Assembly: GCA_900128395.1 (NCBI GenBank)
Contig: LT649419.1
Span: 1 to 27,376, forward strand
DNA: 27,376 bases
DNA from: Stramenopiles sp. TOSAG23-2
Taxonomy: Eukaryota > Sar
Direction of reading: 5' to 3'
The notes below the pieces were generated by a model, which saw only the letters and a program-made list of their open reading frames with translations, did not search any database and was not told the DNA's origin. Position 1 is the stretch's first letter; the number at the start of each line of letters is the position of its first letter. Position numbers and translations under genes: made by a program. This document shows, one piece after another, positions 19,613-27,376 of the stretch.

Positions 19613-22600
19613 ATGCCAAAGAAAAAACAGCAGCAACGGAGAGCAAAAGGTGTAACAGTAGCTTCGTCTACATCAGCATTTAATACTTTAAAAAATGAAG
19701 GAATAAGTAATCAAGGATTTATTGGTTTTGGTGCATTTGCCAATGACAATAATAATGATTATAGTGATGATAATAATAATAGCAGCAACAACAATGACAC
19801 GGCCATAGCAAAACAACAACAAAATTCTCCTGCATTTCGTAAAAACAAAAACAAATCGTCCAACAATAATGTGAAAACATCATTGACACCATTTTATCAA
19901 GGTGATAACTCTAAACTGAAAATCATATTTAAAGGTATAACGAAAAAAGATGAAATTACAAAATTAAAATCAGTTCAAGAATTGATGAATCTTTTACCAA
20001 GTTGCGCGCGGCCTGATTTGGCCCGCGCATTACCACATTTTGCTTATTTGTACATAAAAAATATCAAGTCAAACAATCGTAGACTTAGGTATCATTTGAA
20101 TTACGTATTATGTCATTTTGCTTCTCTACGTTTTACGAAAATATTTAAGAAAATATTTAGTGATTTAATTTTATCATGGTATACAGCTTGTTTTGATTCT
20201 TATGAACTGTCGGCGACATATGCGAGGATTGGGTTTAAAATTGCGGTATCTTCCATTCTAGGCCATCAAGAAGATAAAATGCAAAGTAAAAATAATAACA
20301 CGATTGCCAAAGCAGCCATTTTGAAAGAAGAAACTATTGATTTTGGAAATCATTTTTTTCTTAATCAACAAAACAACAATCATAATTTTTTCAAACAAGT
20401 TATTAATCAATTATTTAAAAAACTTTATAAATATTTAATATCATCTCCTAAAGATTTTAGTGACGCTGAAGATGATCAAACAGCAATTGAGATGCGTTAT
20501 GAACGAACTGTTAGCATGGCTTTGAATGGATTTTTGTATGGGTTAAAAAGTTTAGATTTAAAATTTAGCAATGTTGATAACGGAGACAAAAATGATTTTG
20601 AAATAAAAGAATTGTATAAAAGTAAAAAATTTTGGAAACTCTCCACATTGTTTCACTATAAAAAAATACATATAGCGTTTTTTCAATTAAATCATGGGAT
20701 TCTTAAAAAGTATGGCAATCGGTTAAGTTCATATCAACGTGAAATGGGAGTAACTTTCCTTGCTAAAGGATTAAAAATTGGAGGAGGAAAAGGCAATAAT
20801 ACTGTAACGAGTATTGGACAAGACAATTTTATTGCAGTTTGGGATGTAGTACTCCTATATTTAAAAACGTTTCAAGCGACTTATTATAAAAATGTAGATT
20901 TGAAAAAAACATTTTATCCATCATTGTGGAAATTAATTGATAATAATTTCTATGGCCATACAAGATTATGTTGCAAAAATATGGTTATCATATGTTCCTT
21001 TTTACCAACAAGTGATTTAACGAATATTGACAAGGAAATGAATGCGTTGGAATTGAGAAACAAAGATCCACGTTTTGAGCTTTTGTCTCGATTAATTAAA
21101 TCAACAACAATGAAACATAGTAGTAACAGTAGCAGTAGTAGTACTACTGCATTAAATTCCATACAAATAAATATTGGTAAATCCGTATTAGAATGTGTAT
21201 TATATTTATTTAAATGGTTTCATGGAAAAATGGATGCATCGAACACAATGTCAACTTCAATATATAACAGTGGTATATCAAGCTTGATTGAAGAAGCGCT
21301 TTTGCCAATGATTGATATATTTGTCGTCAACAATGACAAAAACAATCAGTCAGGCAATGTCGATTTATTAATTGTCATTTTGGAAAAATTAAATCTTATG
21401 GGATTAAGAGAGGAAATTGAAAGTATAATTAATTATATACTTGAAAAATGCACATCTGATATAAGTTTTGGAACAATATTAAAATGCATATCCAAAACAG
21501 CAACATTAAAAGAACTCAATTGCATAAAGACATTTGCGTATGAAATATTTTCAACAGTACTAAATTTGCAGTTAAAAGATGACGATAATACAAAAAAGAA
21601 GGTCTTTCCAACCGCTGCTGTAATAGCATATTCAAAATATGATATTAAAAATATATCAAAGAATGTAGAAGTAGAAATTGGGAATATATTGAATAAGATT
21701 ATTTGCAATAATATATCGAACGGACAAGGCAAAATTTTTCATTCTATTTGCAGCATATACAATATGAGCTTGGAACATATCAACAATGTTGATAAGAAAA
21801 ATCAATGCATAAAAGCAATCATGAAAACAATTTTCAAACAAACGATGGAGAATTCTTATAATAACATCTCAGCTGTAAATATTGCAATAGATATATTTAA
21901 GACATATCCTGCCAATAATATTTTGACTGAATTCATCAAAGATCTATTATTAATGTACAATCCCAACATGCAACAAAAAGGACAAATAAATCATTTGAAG
22001 TGGAAAAGCCACAAAATCGAATTTTTATCAAATTGTTTGAATTTCTATATTATTAGTGACACTAATGATAATAATAAGATCGAAGGTGGAAATAGCAGCA
22101 GCATAATAAACACGATTGAAACTTATATTGAAATGATGAATAAATTTTGGTATGATTTGATGTTATCTACTGATGGTACATTTTCAAACATCGAAATGGA
22201 AAGTAATGCACTAGCATTGTTTCAGTTTGTAGATAGTGCCTACTGTGCATTGCTTAATAATCGTAAAACGATGACGATAGAAAATGGTACTATAAACGAT
22301 ACATTGCCAAAATTTTATAAAAGCAAGCTGTTTAAAGCTATTGTTCAAATATTTCCATATATATACACGACGCAATTAATTGGAACATCTATGTTAAAAA
22401 ACACTAAACGTAGCAAGATAACTATTTACGCTGAAGATTTATACGGCAAGTATCAGACGAAATTGCTCCCGCAATTGTGGATGATATATTTAAAAGTTCA
22501 GAATGTAGATAGCGAAAGAAAGCAACTGCCAATGTTTTGTAATGAGCTGTATGTAAATAGTTTAAAAGAGATTTGGAAGTTGAAAGATATACAAAATAAG

Positions 22601-25600
22601 AGCACTAATGCTACATTAAGCATGTACGATTTTTGCAATCAATTTGTAGATGTATGTCTTGTTTCTACAGACACAGTTGACCCAGATCAATTAGGTATAA
22701 TGTCATTATTAGATCATTTGAACATATTTAATCAAGACTTTTGGATCTTGAATAGTAGCGGTGATAATATGACATCAGGTTTTTCAACAAAAAATTCGGA
22801 AACATTTACAAATTGTTTAGCCGCCTTTATTAATCGTCTTGGCATTTCGACGATCTTAATGGGTGTATATAACAGTGATAATGAAACCTGGAATGAAATG
22901 GGAGAAGCAGTGTTAGAACAAAAAGATGGTAAAACAATTCATGCGCTTGCTCACTTATTGTATTCCTTTGAATTGAAGTTGCTGAATGCAAAAGAAAAGA
23001 ATATGAATAATTCCGTATCTTTGTTGCTTGAAAAATGCTACGAAAAAGTTTTAAAACCCTTTTTTAGTCATGGTGGTAATAATAACATTGGATCATCTTT
23101 GCCAGAGCTATTTCATAAACATTTTAAATCAATTGTTTCTGAAATTATTTCCATTCTTGTTTCCAGCGCACTATCCCCTAATACAACGATGTGGGAAGCA
23201 TTCGTATGTTTGAAAGCTAGCGAACGTGTAATTCAATATCTTTTTGGTAGCAGCGGAAAATCAAAACATGGTGAAGAAAGCATAGCAATTGGCGTGGATC
23301 AGATTACCATCTCAGAAAGTAATGAAGATGATTCAATAGAAATATCAAACAAGAAAAATGAGACGGAAGAAAAGGAAGAAGTGCAATCGGAGGACCAAAA
23401 ACAAAACGATACGAAGGATTTATTTAAAAAAGGAGATGCTGTTCGTTACATACATAAAAATGGTAAATTTGAAGCGGCTGTCATACTCCAAGTTCATCCC
23501 GATGAAGATGAAGGTCGCCCCTATTTCTCAATACGCCTTAGTTCTGGTAATGAAAAACAAACAGAACAAGAACGTTTACAACCGTTAGCATCATATGTGA
23601 ACCCAAGTAAACAAAAACGTAGGAAAGAACCTGATGGTAATACTAAAGATCTGGATAAAAATAGTAATAGTGGGAGTAAAAAAAATAAGAAGTCTAGTGT
23701 TGATTATTATCGGAAACGTCGTGAACGAAGAAAATTAGAAAGAAAGCAAAGCATGAAGATGGCAGAAGACCATGATGCCAGATTAAAGTTGACATGGAAG
23801 GAAAATGATATTGCACAACTGATGGCGAAACTCGTAAATACGATGACAAATTCCATCATATTAGTTGATAGCATCGATATTGATGATAATATCATAGAAA
23901 AAGCTTTATTAATATCTACATTTCATTTATCAATCAATAAAATTCTGGAACCATTATTACCAACATTTGAAAACATTGAATATGAAATTGGTGTACTTGA
24001 TGAAATTGAAGATTTAGTTTTGAAAAACGAGGCGGAAAATCTTTCGCAAAATTTTAGGAGTAAAATGCCTATTGCTTTACTCCATCTTTATTCGCTATTT
24101 GTTGGTAAATCCATTGATCCGAAACGCTTTGGTAAATTGTTTCCAAAAATCCAAAAATTAACCGGTACTGTTTTAAAAAACAGTGGTAAAGCAGATACAA
24201 ATTTGTCATTTGATTCGTTATTGCAAATAAGAGTACAATCTTTATTGTCGTACAAGTTACAATCTACGTATTTATTGCATAATAATGATGATAGCGCTGC
24301 TACTGATGATGAATGTACTGGATTGGAAACATCATTAAAACTAGTACAAGCAACCTTTAAAATTTCATACGATGAGTTGGATGTCATAACTTTAAATCTA
24401 GCTTTTCATGGGGTAGATGAAATCTTATATGCAATATCCGATTATACAAACAAAAATATATGCAAAATAATGGAAAAAGAAGAAAATATAGATACCATAT
24501 TAAATATCTTCGTTAAATTGATGCGTTTACAAATTATTTTTCATAATAAAGCGAAAGAATACTTGAGAAAGAGGTTGATCGACGTATTGAATCGTTTTAT
24601 TGATGTTTTTACTCGTGGAATTTTGCCATTAAATTTTTTGAAGGCTGGGGAACTTATTGAGGATGATACCTTATTATTGACTTTTATGGATTTAATGGTT
24701 GAAACATCAAGTCCAAAAATTCAAATATTTGCCTTTTACATAATCTCAAATGAATATAAGAGCAAAATAAATAGTGATGTTTGCTTGATATTTGCACGTA
24801 AACTTGGGGCGGTTGGCGATTATACCGGCACGAGACCTTCTCGTGAAAAAGAACTTGGATTCTTTTTGCTATGGCACCTTTTATTACGATTTCCGACTAC
24901 ATTGCATAACATGTGCGCCGATGATCAAGATGATAATGACATTGTAGCTTTAATTGAAACACTAAATGCGAATATGTTGGAATTATCTTGTTTCAACTTG
25001 AATGTATTCGATACAAATAAGGTTGGTATTAGCGGATATAACAACAGTATAAATTGTAATAAATATTTTGGAGCTCGGCATTTAAAAGAGCAAGTAGAAG
25101 GTGGTGCAACACTTGTGAAAGCTGAATCTTTAGTAAACGAAAATTCAAATGAAGAGAATCCAATGGCTTCGAGCAACAGTAATAACAACACGTTGTACAA
25201 CGACAATGTAATTCACGTTCTAGATATAAAAGTAATGATTCATTATTTTTCTAGATATTACGATTCATTTTCACTCGTAGCGGCGAAGAGTCAAACGATT
25301 ATGAGTTTATATACATTAATGGAAACTGTTTTGAAACTTCCAAATATTGTTCGAAAATGGTGGAAAGACATGAAACGTGGAGATAATGATCGATTTGCAC
25401 AATTTATGTCAACTTCAATTACGCCTGCTATTATTTCAAGGGAAATATCACAATGTAAAAGTTCCATAACCAACACATTGTTCTCAAAGGATAATAATAA
25501 TGTGGAGGAGAATTACGACGAGGATGAGGATGAAGATACCTTGACCATTACTGGCAGTGTTGTCTCGCGCGATATTATTGCTGAATATGTGAAAAAAGAT

Positions 25601-25969
25601 TGCAAGCTAGAAATTTGCATCTCTTTACCAACTACGTATCCATTGAGGGCGGTCGAGATATCATGTCGAAAACGTACAGGAGTAAAGCCAGAAATTTGGC
25701 GTCGCTGGGCATTACAAATACGCGCTTTACTTTCTTTACATAACACATCCATATCTGCAGGTATTGTGAAATTTTGTGAAAATGTAGATAAAGAATTTTC
25801 AGGTGTGGAGCCATGTCCTATTTGTTATTGCGTAATACATATTGTGGATCGAAACTTACCACGTATATCGTGCAAAGTTTGCCATAACAAATTTCATTCA
25901 AGTTGTTTACATAAGTGGTTTAGCAATTCTCAGAAAAGTACATGTCCGCTTTGCAGATCAGTGTTTTGA
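19613..25969 (+). CDS. LTN1: Listerin E3 ubiquitin ligase (LTN1)
   Basis: Listerin ubiquitinates nascent chains stuck on 60S subunits in ribosome-associated quality control. The 2118-residue product is longer than the yeast (1562) or human (1766) protein. Its N-terminus, with the listerin-like GFIGFGAF at 35-42, is followed by a conserved N-terminal domain (about 85-450: LMNLLPSCARPDLARALPHF, LNYVLCHFASLRFTKIF) and a long helical-repeat solenoid. A poorly conserved insert at about 1235-1400 holds an acidic stretch, an SH3/Tudor-like module (1268-1328) and a basic Lys/Arg run. An RWD-like region (about 1925-2055, ICISLPTTYPLRAVEI) leads to the C-terminal RING variant: CPIC (2068/2071), C2087, C2090, H2095, C2098 and CPLC (2111/2114), close to the listerin RING. 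ATG at 19613; TGA followed by GAGAGTGTGTGTGAGAG. It is divergent to the DCD/J gene. Confidence 0.97.
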   Translation: MPKKKQQQRRAKGVTVASSTSAFNTLKNEGISNQGFIGFGAFANDNNNDYSDDNNNSSNNNDTAIAKQQQNSPAFRKNKNKSSNNNVKTSLTPFYQGDNSKLKIIFKGITKKDEITKLKSVQELMNLLPSCARPDLARALPHFAYLYIKNIKSNNRRLRYHLNYVLCHFASLRFTKIFKKIFSDLILSWYTACFDSYELSATYARIGFKIAVSSILGHQEDKMQSKNNNTIAKAAILKEETIDFGNHFFLNQQNNNHNFFKQVINQLFKKLYKYLISSPKDFSDAEDDQTAIEMRYERTVSMALNGFLYGLKSLDLKFSNVDNGDKNDFEIKELYKSKKFWKLSTLFHYKKIHIAFFQLNHGILKKYGNRLSSYQREMGVTFLAKGLKIGGGKGNNTVTSIGQDNFIAVWDVVLLYLKTFQATYYKNVDLKKTFYPSLWKLIDNNFYGHTRLCCKNMVIICSFLPTSDLTNIDKEMNALELRNKDPRFELLSRLIKSTTMKHSSNSSSSSTTALNSIQINIGKSVLECVLYLFKWFHGKMDASNTMSTSIYNSGISSLIEEALLPMIDIFVVNNDKNNQSGNVDLLIVILEKLNLMGLREEIESIINYILEKCTSDISFGTILKCISKTATLKELNCIKTFAYEIFSTVLNLQLKDDDNTKKKVFPTAAVIAYSKYDIKNISKNVEVEIGNILNKIICNNISNGQGKIFHSICSIYNMSLEHINNVDKKNQCIKAIMKTIFKQTMENSYNNISAVNIAIDIFKTYPANNILTEFIKDLLLMYNPNMQQKGQINHLKWKSHKIEFLSNCLNFYIISDTNDNNKIEGGNSSSIINTIETYIEMMNKFWYDLMLSTDGTFSNIEMESNALALFQFVDSAYCALLNNRKTMTIENGTINDTLPKFYKSKLFKAIVQIFPYIYTTQLIGTSMLKNTKRSKITIYAEDLYGKYQTKLLPQLWMIYLKVQNVDSERKQLPMFCNELYVNSLKEIWKLKDIQNKSTNATLSMYDFCNQFVDVCLVSTDTVDPDQLGIMSLLDHLNIFNQDFWILNSSGDNMTSGFSTKNSETFTNCLAAFINRLGISTILMGVYNSDNETWNEMGEAVLEQKDGKTIHALAHLLYSFELKLLNAKEKNMNNSVSLLLEKCYEKVLKPFFSHGGNNNIGSSLPELFHKHFKSIVSEIISILVSSALSPNTTMWEAFVCLKASERVIQYLFGSSGKSKHGEESIAIGVDQITISESNEDDSIEISNKKNETEEKEEVQSEDQKQNDTKDLFKKGDAVRYIHKNGKFEAAVILQVHPDEDEGRPYFSIRLSSGNEKQTEQERLQPLASYVNPSKQKRRKEPDGNTKDLDKNSNSGSKKNKKSSVDYYRKRRERRKLERKQSMKMAEDHDARLKLTWKENDIAQLMAKLVNTMTNSIILVDSIDIDDNIIEKALLISTFHLSINKILEPLLPTFENIEYEIGVLDEIEDLVLKNEAENLSQNFRSKMPIALLHLYSLFVGKSIDPKRFGKLFPKIQKLTGTVLKNSGKADTNLSFDSLLQIRVQSLLSYKLQSTYLLHNNDDSAATDDECTGLETSLKLVQATFKISYDELDVITLNLAFHGVDEILYAISDYTNKNICKIMEKEENIDTILNIFVKLMRLQIIFHNKAKEYLRKRLIDVLNRFIDVFTRGILPLNFLKAGELIEDDTLLLTFMDLMVETSSPKIQIFAFYIISNEYKSKINSDVCLIFARKLGAVGDYTGTRPSREKELGFFLLWHLLLRFPTTLHNMCADDQDDNDIVALIETLNANMLELSCFNLNVFDTNKVGISGYNNSINCNKYFGARHLKEQVEGGATLVKAESLVNENSNEENPMASSNSNNNTLYNDNVIHVLDIKVMIHYFSRYYDSFSLVAAKSQTIMSLYTLMETVLKLPNIVRKWWKDMKRGDNDRFAQFMSTSITPAIISREISQCKSSITNTLFSKDNNNVEENYDEDEDEDTLTITGSVVSRDIIAEYVKKDCKLEICISLPTTYPLRAVEISCRKRTGVKPEIWRRWALQIRALLSLHNTSISAGIVKFCENVDKEFSGVEPCPICYCVIHIVDRNLPRISCKVCHNKFHSSCLHKWFSNSQKSTCPLCRSVF

Positions 25970-26214
25970 GAGAGTGTGTGTGAGAGATATTATGGTTCGT
26001 ATTCAAAAATAAATTAATGCGTAAATTTTAAATTTTATTATTTTTTTATTATTATGATACTCGTATGCATATCATACAAACGTGTGTATAATACGGTTCG
26101 TATATATTTGCTTTGAGAAGCGCGTAAAAAATGCTCGGGACCTCTTTCTCTCTTGCATCTTTACAGTTGCATATATCTTTTGAATGGATCTCTTCAGAAA
26201 TTTCTCCATCATTT
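25970..26214. other. Convergent spacer of LTN1 and the EBP-like gene
   Basis: A 245-bp end-to-end gap. GA/GT repeats follow the LTN1 stop; AATAAA at 26008-26013 is 39 bases downstream of it. TTTATT hexamers at 26034-26050 could serve the minus-strand gene. No gene is seen. Confidence 0.6.
26008..26013 (+). terminator. Candidate polyadenylation signal AATAAA
   Basis: AATAAA lies 39 bases after the LTN1 stop codon, matching the roughly 40-base spacing seen for two other genes in the window. The hexamer alone is weak evidence in AT-rich DNA. Confidence 0.35.
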
Positions 26215-27057
26215 TTACATTTTTGCAACAATTTCATTAAACGCTTTCATACCATACATAAATGGCACAGCTATCCAGACAGGATTGCAACCCAAGAAAG
26301 CAAACCAATAAAAAGCGATCTGATCATCAAATCCTTCATCGCCAGCTTTCAATAGACCTTTTGATACTGGATAGTATCTTGGTGTATTCTCCATACCATC
26401 GAACCATTCCGAACCCATGAATATGATGGTACCAAATGCATGGGATACAGCTAATGCCAATTCAAGTGGTGCTCTGCTTGGTAGATCTTGAACGTATGCA
26501 CGAAATAAAAAGAAACAAGCAATAGAATCCAATACTTCAAGCCAGGTCAAAATAAAAATATACCCTGATTCATGTGGACAATCTTCACCTGGACTTTGCA
26601 TAAATTTTTCAACACATCCATACCTTTTATCCATTTTGAAATAATTGATTCCAAGCGTATCTTCCAATTTCAACGTACCGACAGCAAAGTCCATTAAAAA
26701 ATGGAATACAATACCGTTCAATAAATACCAATAGCATGCTCTTCTTTGCTCTTTGGATAATTTTACAGTTTTTCCATTGTGGGCCCAAGTCCAGACACAA
26801 TATGTTAAAACATAGCAGAAGATAAGTATTGGAGAAGTAGCAAACTTGACAAACTTCATAATATCACCATCTTTAATTGCTGGTACAAGTGCACAGAAGA
26901 AAAAAAATATGAACGTTGGATCTGTATAAAGTTCACTGATATCCTCCAATAGATATTTCTTTTCGTTTCCTTTTTTTTTGGACGTTGTTTTTTTTTGTGC
27001 CGTTGCAGCAGCTGCTTTTTTTGATGGTGTTCTTGAACGTGTTTGTCGACGTGCCAT
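26215..27057 (-). CDS. EBP: EBP-like sterol isomerase family protein (EXPERA domain)
   Basis: EBP converts delta8 to delta7 sterols in the ER. The 280-residue product has an unusually basic N-terminal tail (ARRQTRSRTPSKK...KKTTSKKKG, about 30 residues), then about five hydrophobic helices (roughly 48-60, 72-92, 108-127, 165-188, 247-268). EXPERA-family landmarks are present: GIVFHFLMDF (115-124), with H119 in the position of the human catalytic His; TWLEVLDS (171-178); GSEWFDGMENTP (215-226); and FLGCNPVWIAVPF (254-266), matching the human N-x2-W motif. From memory, the human H-x3-E and E-x2-T are here H-x3-D and E-x2-D, so activity could differ. Alternatives are other EXPERA proteins (TMEM97 or TM6SF type), though the overall order fits EBP best. 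ATG at 27057, 38 bases from a TA run at 27096-27109; stop TAA. Confidence 0.85.
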   Translation of the reverse strand: MARRQTRSRTPSKKAAAATAQKKTTSKKKGNEKKYLLEDISELYTDPTFIFFFFCALVPAIKDGDIMKFVKFATSPILIFCYVLTYCVWTWAHNGKTVKLSKEQRRACYWYLLNGIVFHFLMDFAVGTLKLEDTLGINYFKMDKRYGCVEKFMQSPGEDCPHESGYIFILTWLEVLDSIACFFLFRAYVQDLPSRAPLELALAVSHAFGTIIFMGSEWFDGMENTPRYYPVSKGLLKAGDEGFDDQIAFYWFAFLGCNPVWIAVPFMYGMKAFNEIVAKM

Positions 27058-27376
27058 ATTTTTTTAAGTTGGATTGATATATTTTAATTATTATGTATAT
27101 ATATATATTATACAAATAAAGTTGTTTTTTATGATTTGGTATTGTTTTGGCGTTATTTCTTTGTGTTTTCTTTTATCTACATAAATGTTTACGATACATA
27201 TGTATTTTTGTATATGGTGTATATATATAATATTTTAATTTGTTGTGCATGCCCGCATGGATTTGAACTTACGGTGTGGTATTGCTACCTATAATGCAGT
27301 GTTATTTTTTTTTTTTTAATAAAATTTTTCTCCCCCTACACTATACTGTACCTGGTAAAGTATGTGCAAGCCCTTA
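27058..27376. promoter_or_regulatory. Upstream region of the EBP-like gene to the window edge
   Basis: A 319-bp region. A TA run (27096-27109) lies 38 bases before the ATG. GGTGTGGTA at 27274-27282 repeats the 5216-5224 sequence, and a repeat member lies at 27336-27357. A run of about 15 T is at 27304-27317. A B-box-like sequence near 27256-27270 does not fold as a tRNA. Confidence 0.55.
27336..27357. repeat. Dispersed palindromic intergenic repeat, third member
   Basis: CTACACTATAC (27336-27346) is identical to 13807-13817, followed by TGTACCTGGTA. Its reverse complement TACCAGGTACA resembles the sequence starting at 13819. It lies about 280-300 bp upstream of the EBP-like ATG. Confidence 0.55.

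Noticed and set aside
19354-19683. 109-codon plus-strand frame upstream of and overlapping the LTN1 start
   Set aside because: Translation is low complexity with no recognisable features and it overlaps the well-supported LTN1 ATG in another frame.
27246-27300. tRNA-like B-box (GTTCAAATCC on the minus strand)
   Set aside because: The T-stem does not pair around the TTCAAAT loop, no matching acceptor 5' half exists upstream, and no D or anticodon arm forms.

Overview
The window is nuclear DNA from a compact, AT-rich eukaryotic genome, most likely a unicellular protist. It holds eleven protein-coding genes that fill about 83% of the sequence. All read as single uninterrupted frames from their conserved N-termini to their C-termini, so I see no introns. 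TAA, TAG and TGA all end genes, which means the standard code. Asn, Ser, Thr and Lys homopolymers are common. I lean towards a stramenopile or related SAR lineage because of a DCD domain protein, a bacterial-type TsaE, and a PYFSI...GNEKQT...RL module inserted in listerin. That placement is an inference, not a demonstration.

Layout, left to right: a Diaphanous-type formin cut by the left edge (+); a small four-helix membrane protein (+); TsaE-like ATPase (-); a chromatin protein with two PHD fingers, DDT/WHIM-like regions and a bromodomain (+); ZNHIT2-like zinc-finger HIT protein (-); a 9-bp minisatellite; a type II membrane protein with a beta-rich ectodomain (+); an ER-type single-pass protein of unknown function (-); RRP8 rRNA methyltransferase (+); a multidomain DCD / CCCH / PAM2-like / RanBP2-zinc-finger / J-domain protein (-); a GC-rich candidate noncoding RNA in the intergenic space; listerin LTN1 (+); and an EBP-like sterol isomerase family protein (-). 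After the first gene the strands alternate strictly. Start-side (divergent) gaps are about 590-770 bp, while end-side (convergent) gaps are about 180-430 bp.

Themes: several genes concern ribosomes, translation or RNA: LTN1 (ribosome quality control), RRP8 (25S rRNA m1A), TsaE (tRNA t6A), ZNHIT2 (R2TP-linked RNP assembly) and the DCD/J protein. The last is divergent to LTN1 and carries RNA- and PABP-binding-like motifs plus a cochaperone domain. The best leads are that protein and its promoter sharing with LTN1; the candidate Pol III RNA between them; the listerin insertion; a palindromic element repeated only in start-side spacers; and purine (GA) tracts directly after several stop codons. 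No transposon, CRISPR array or convincing tRNA was seen.
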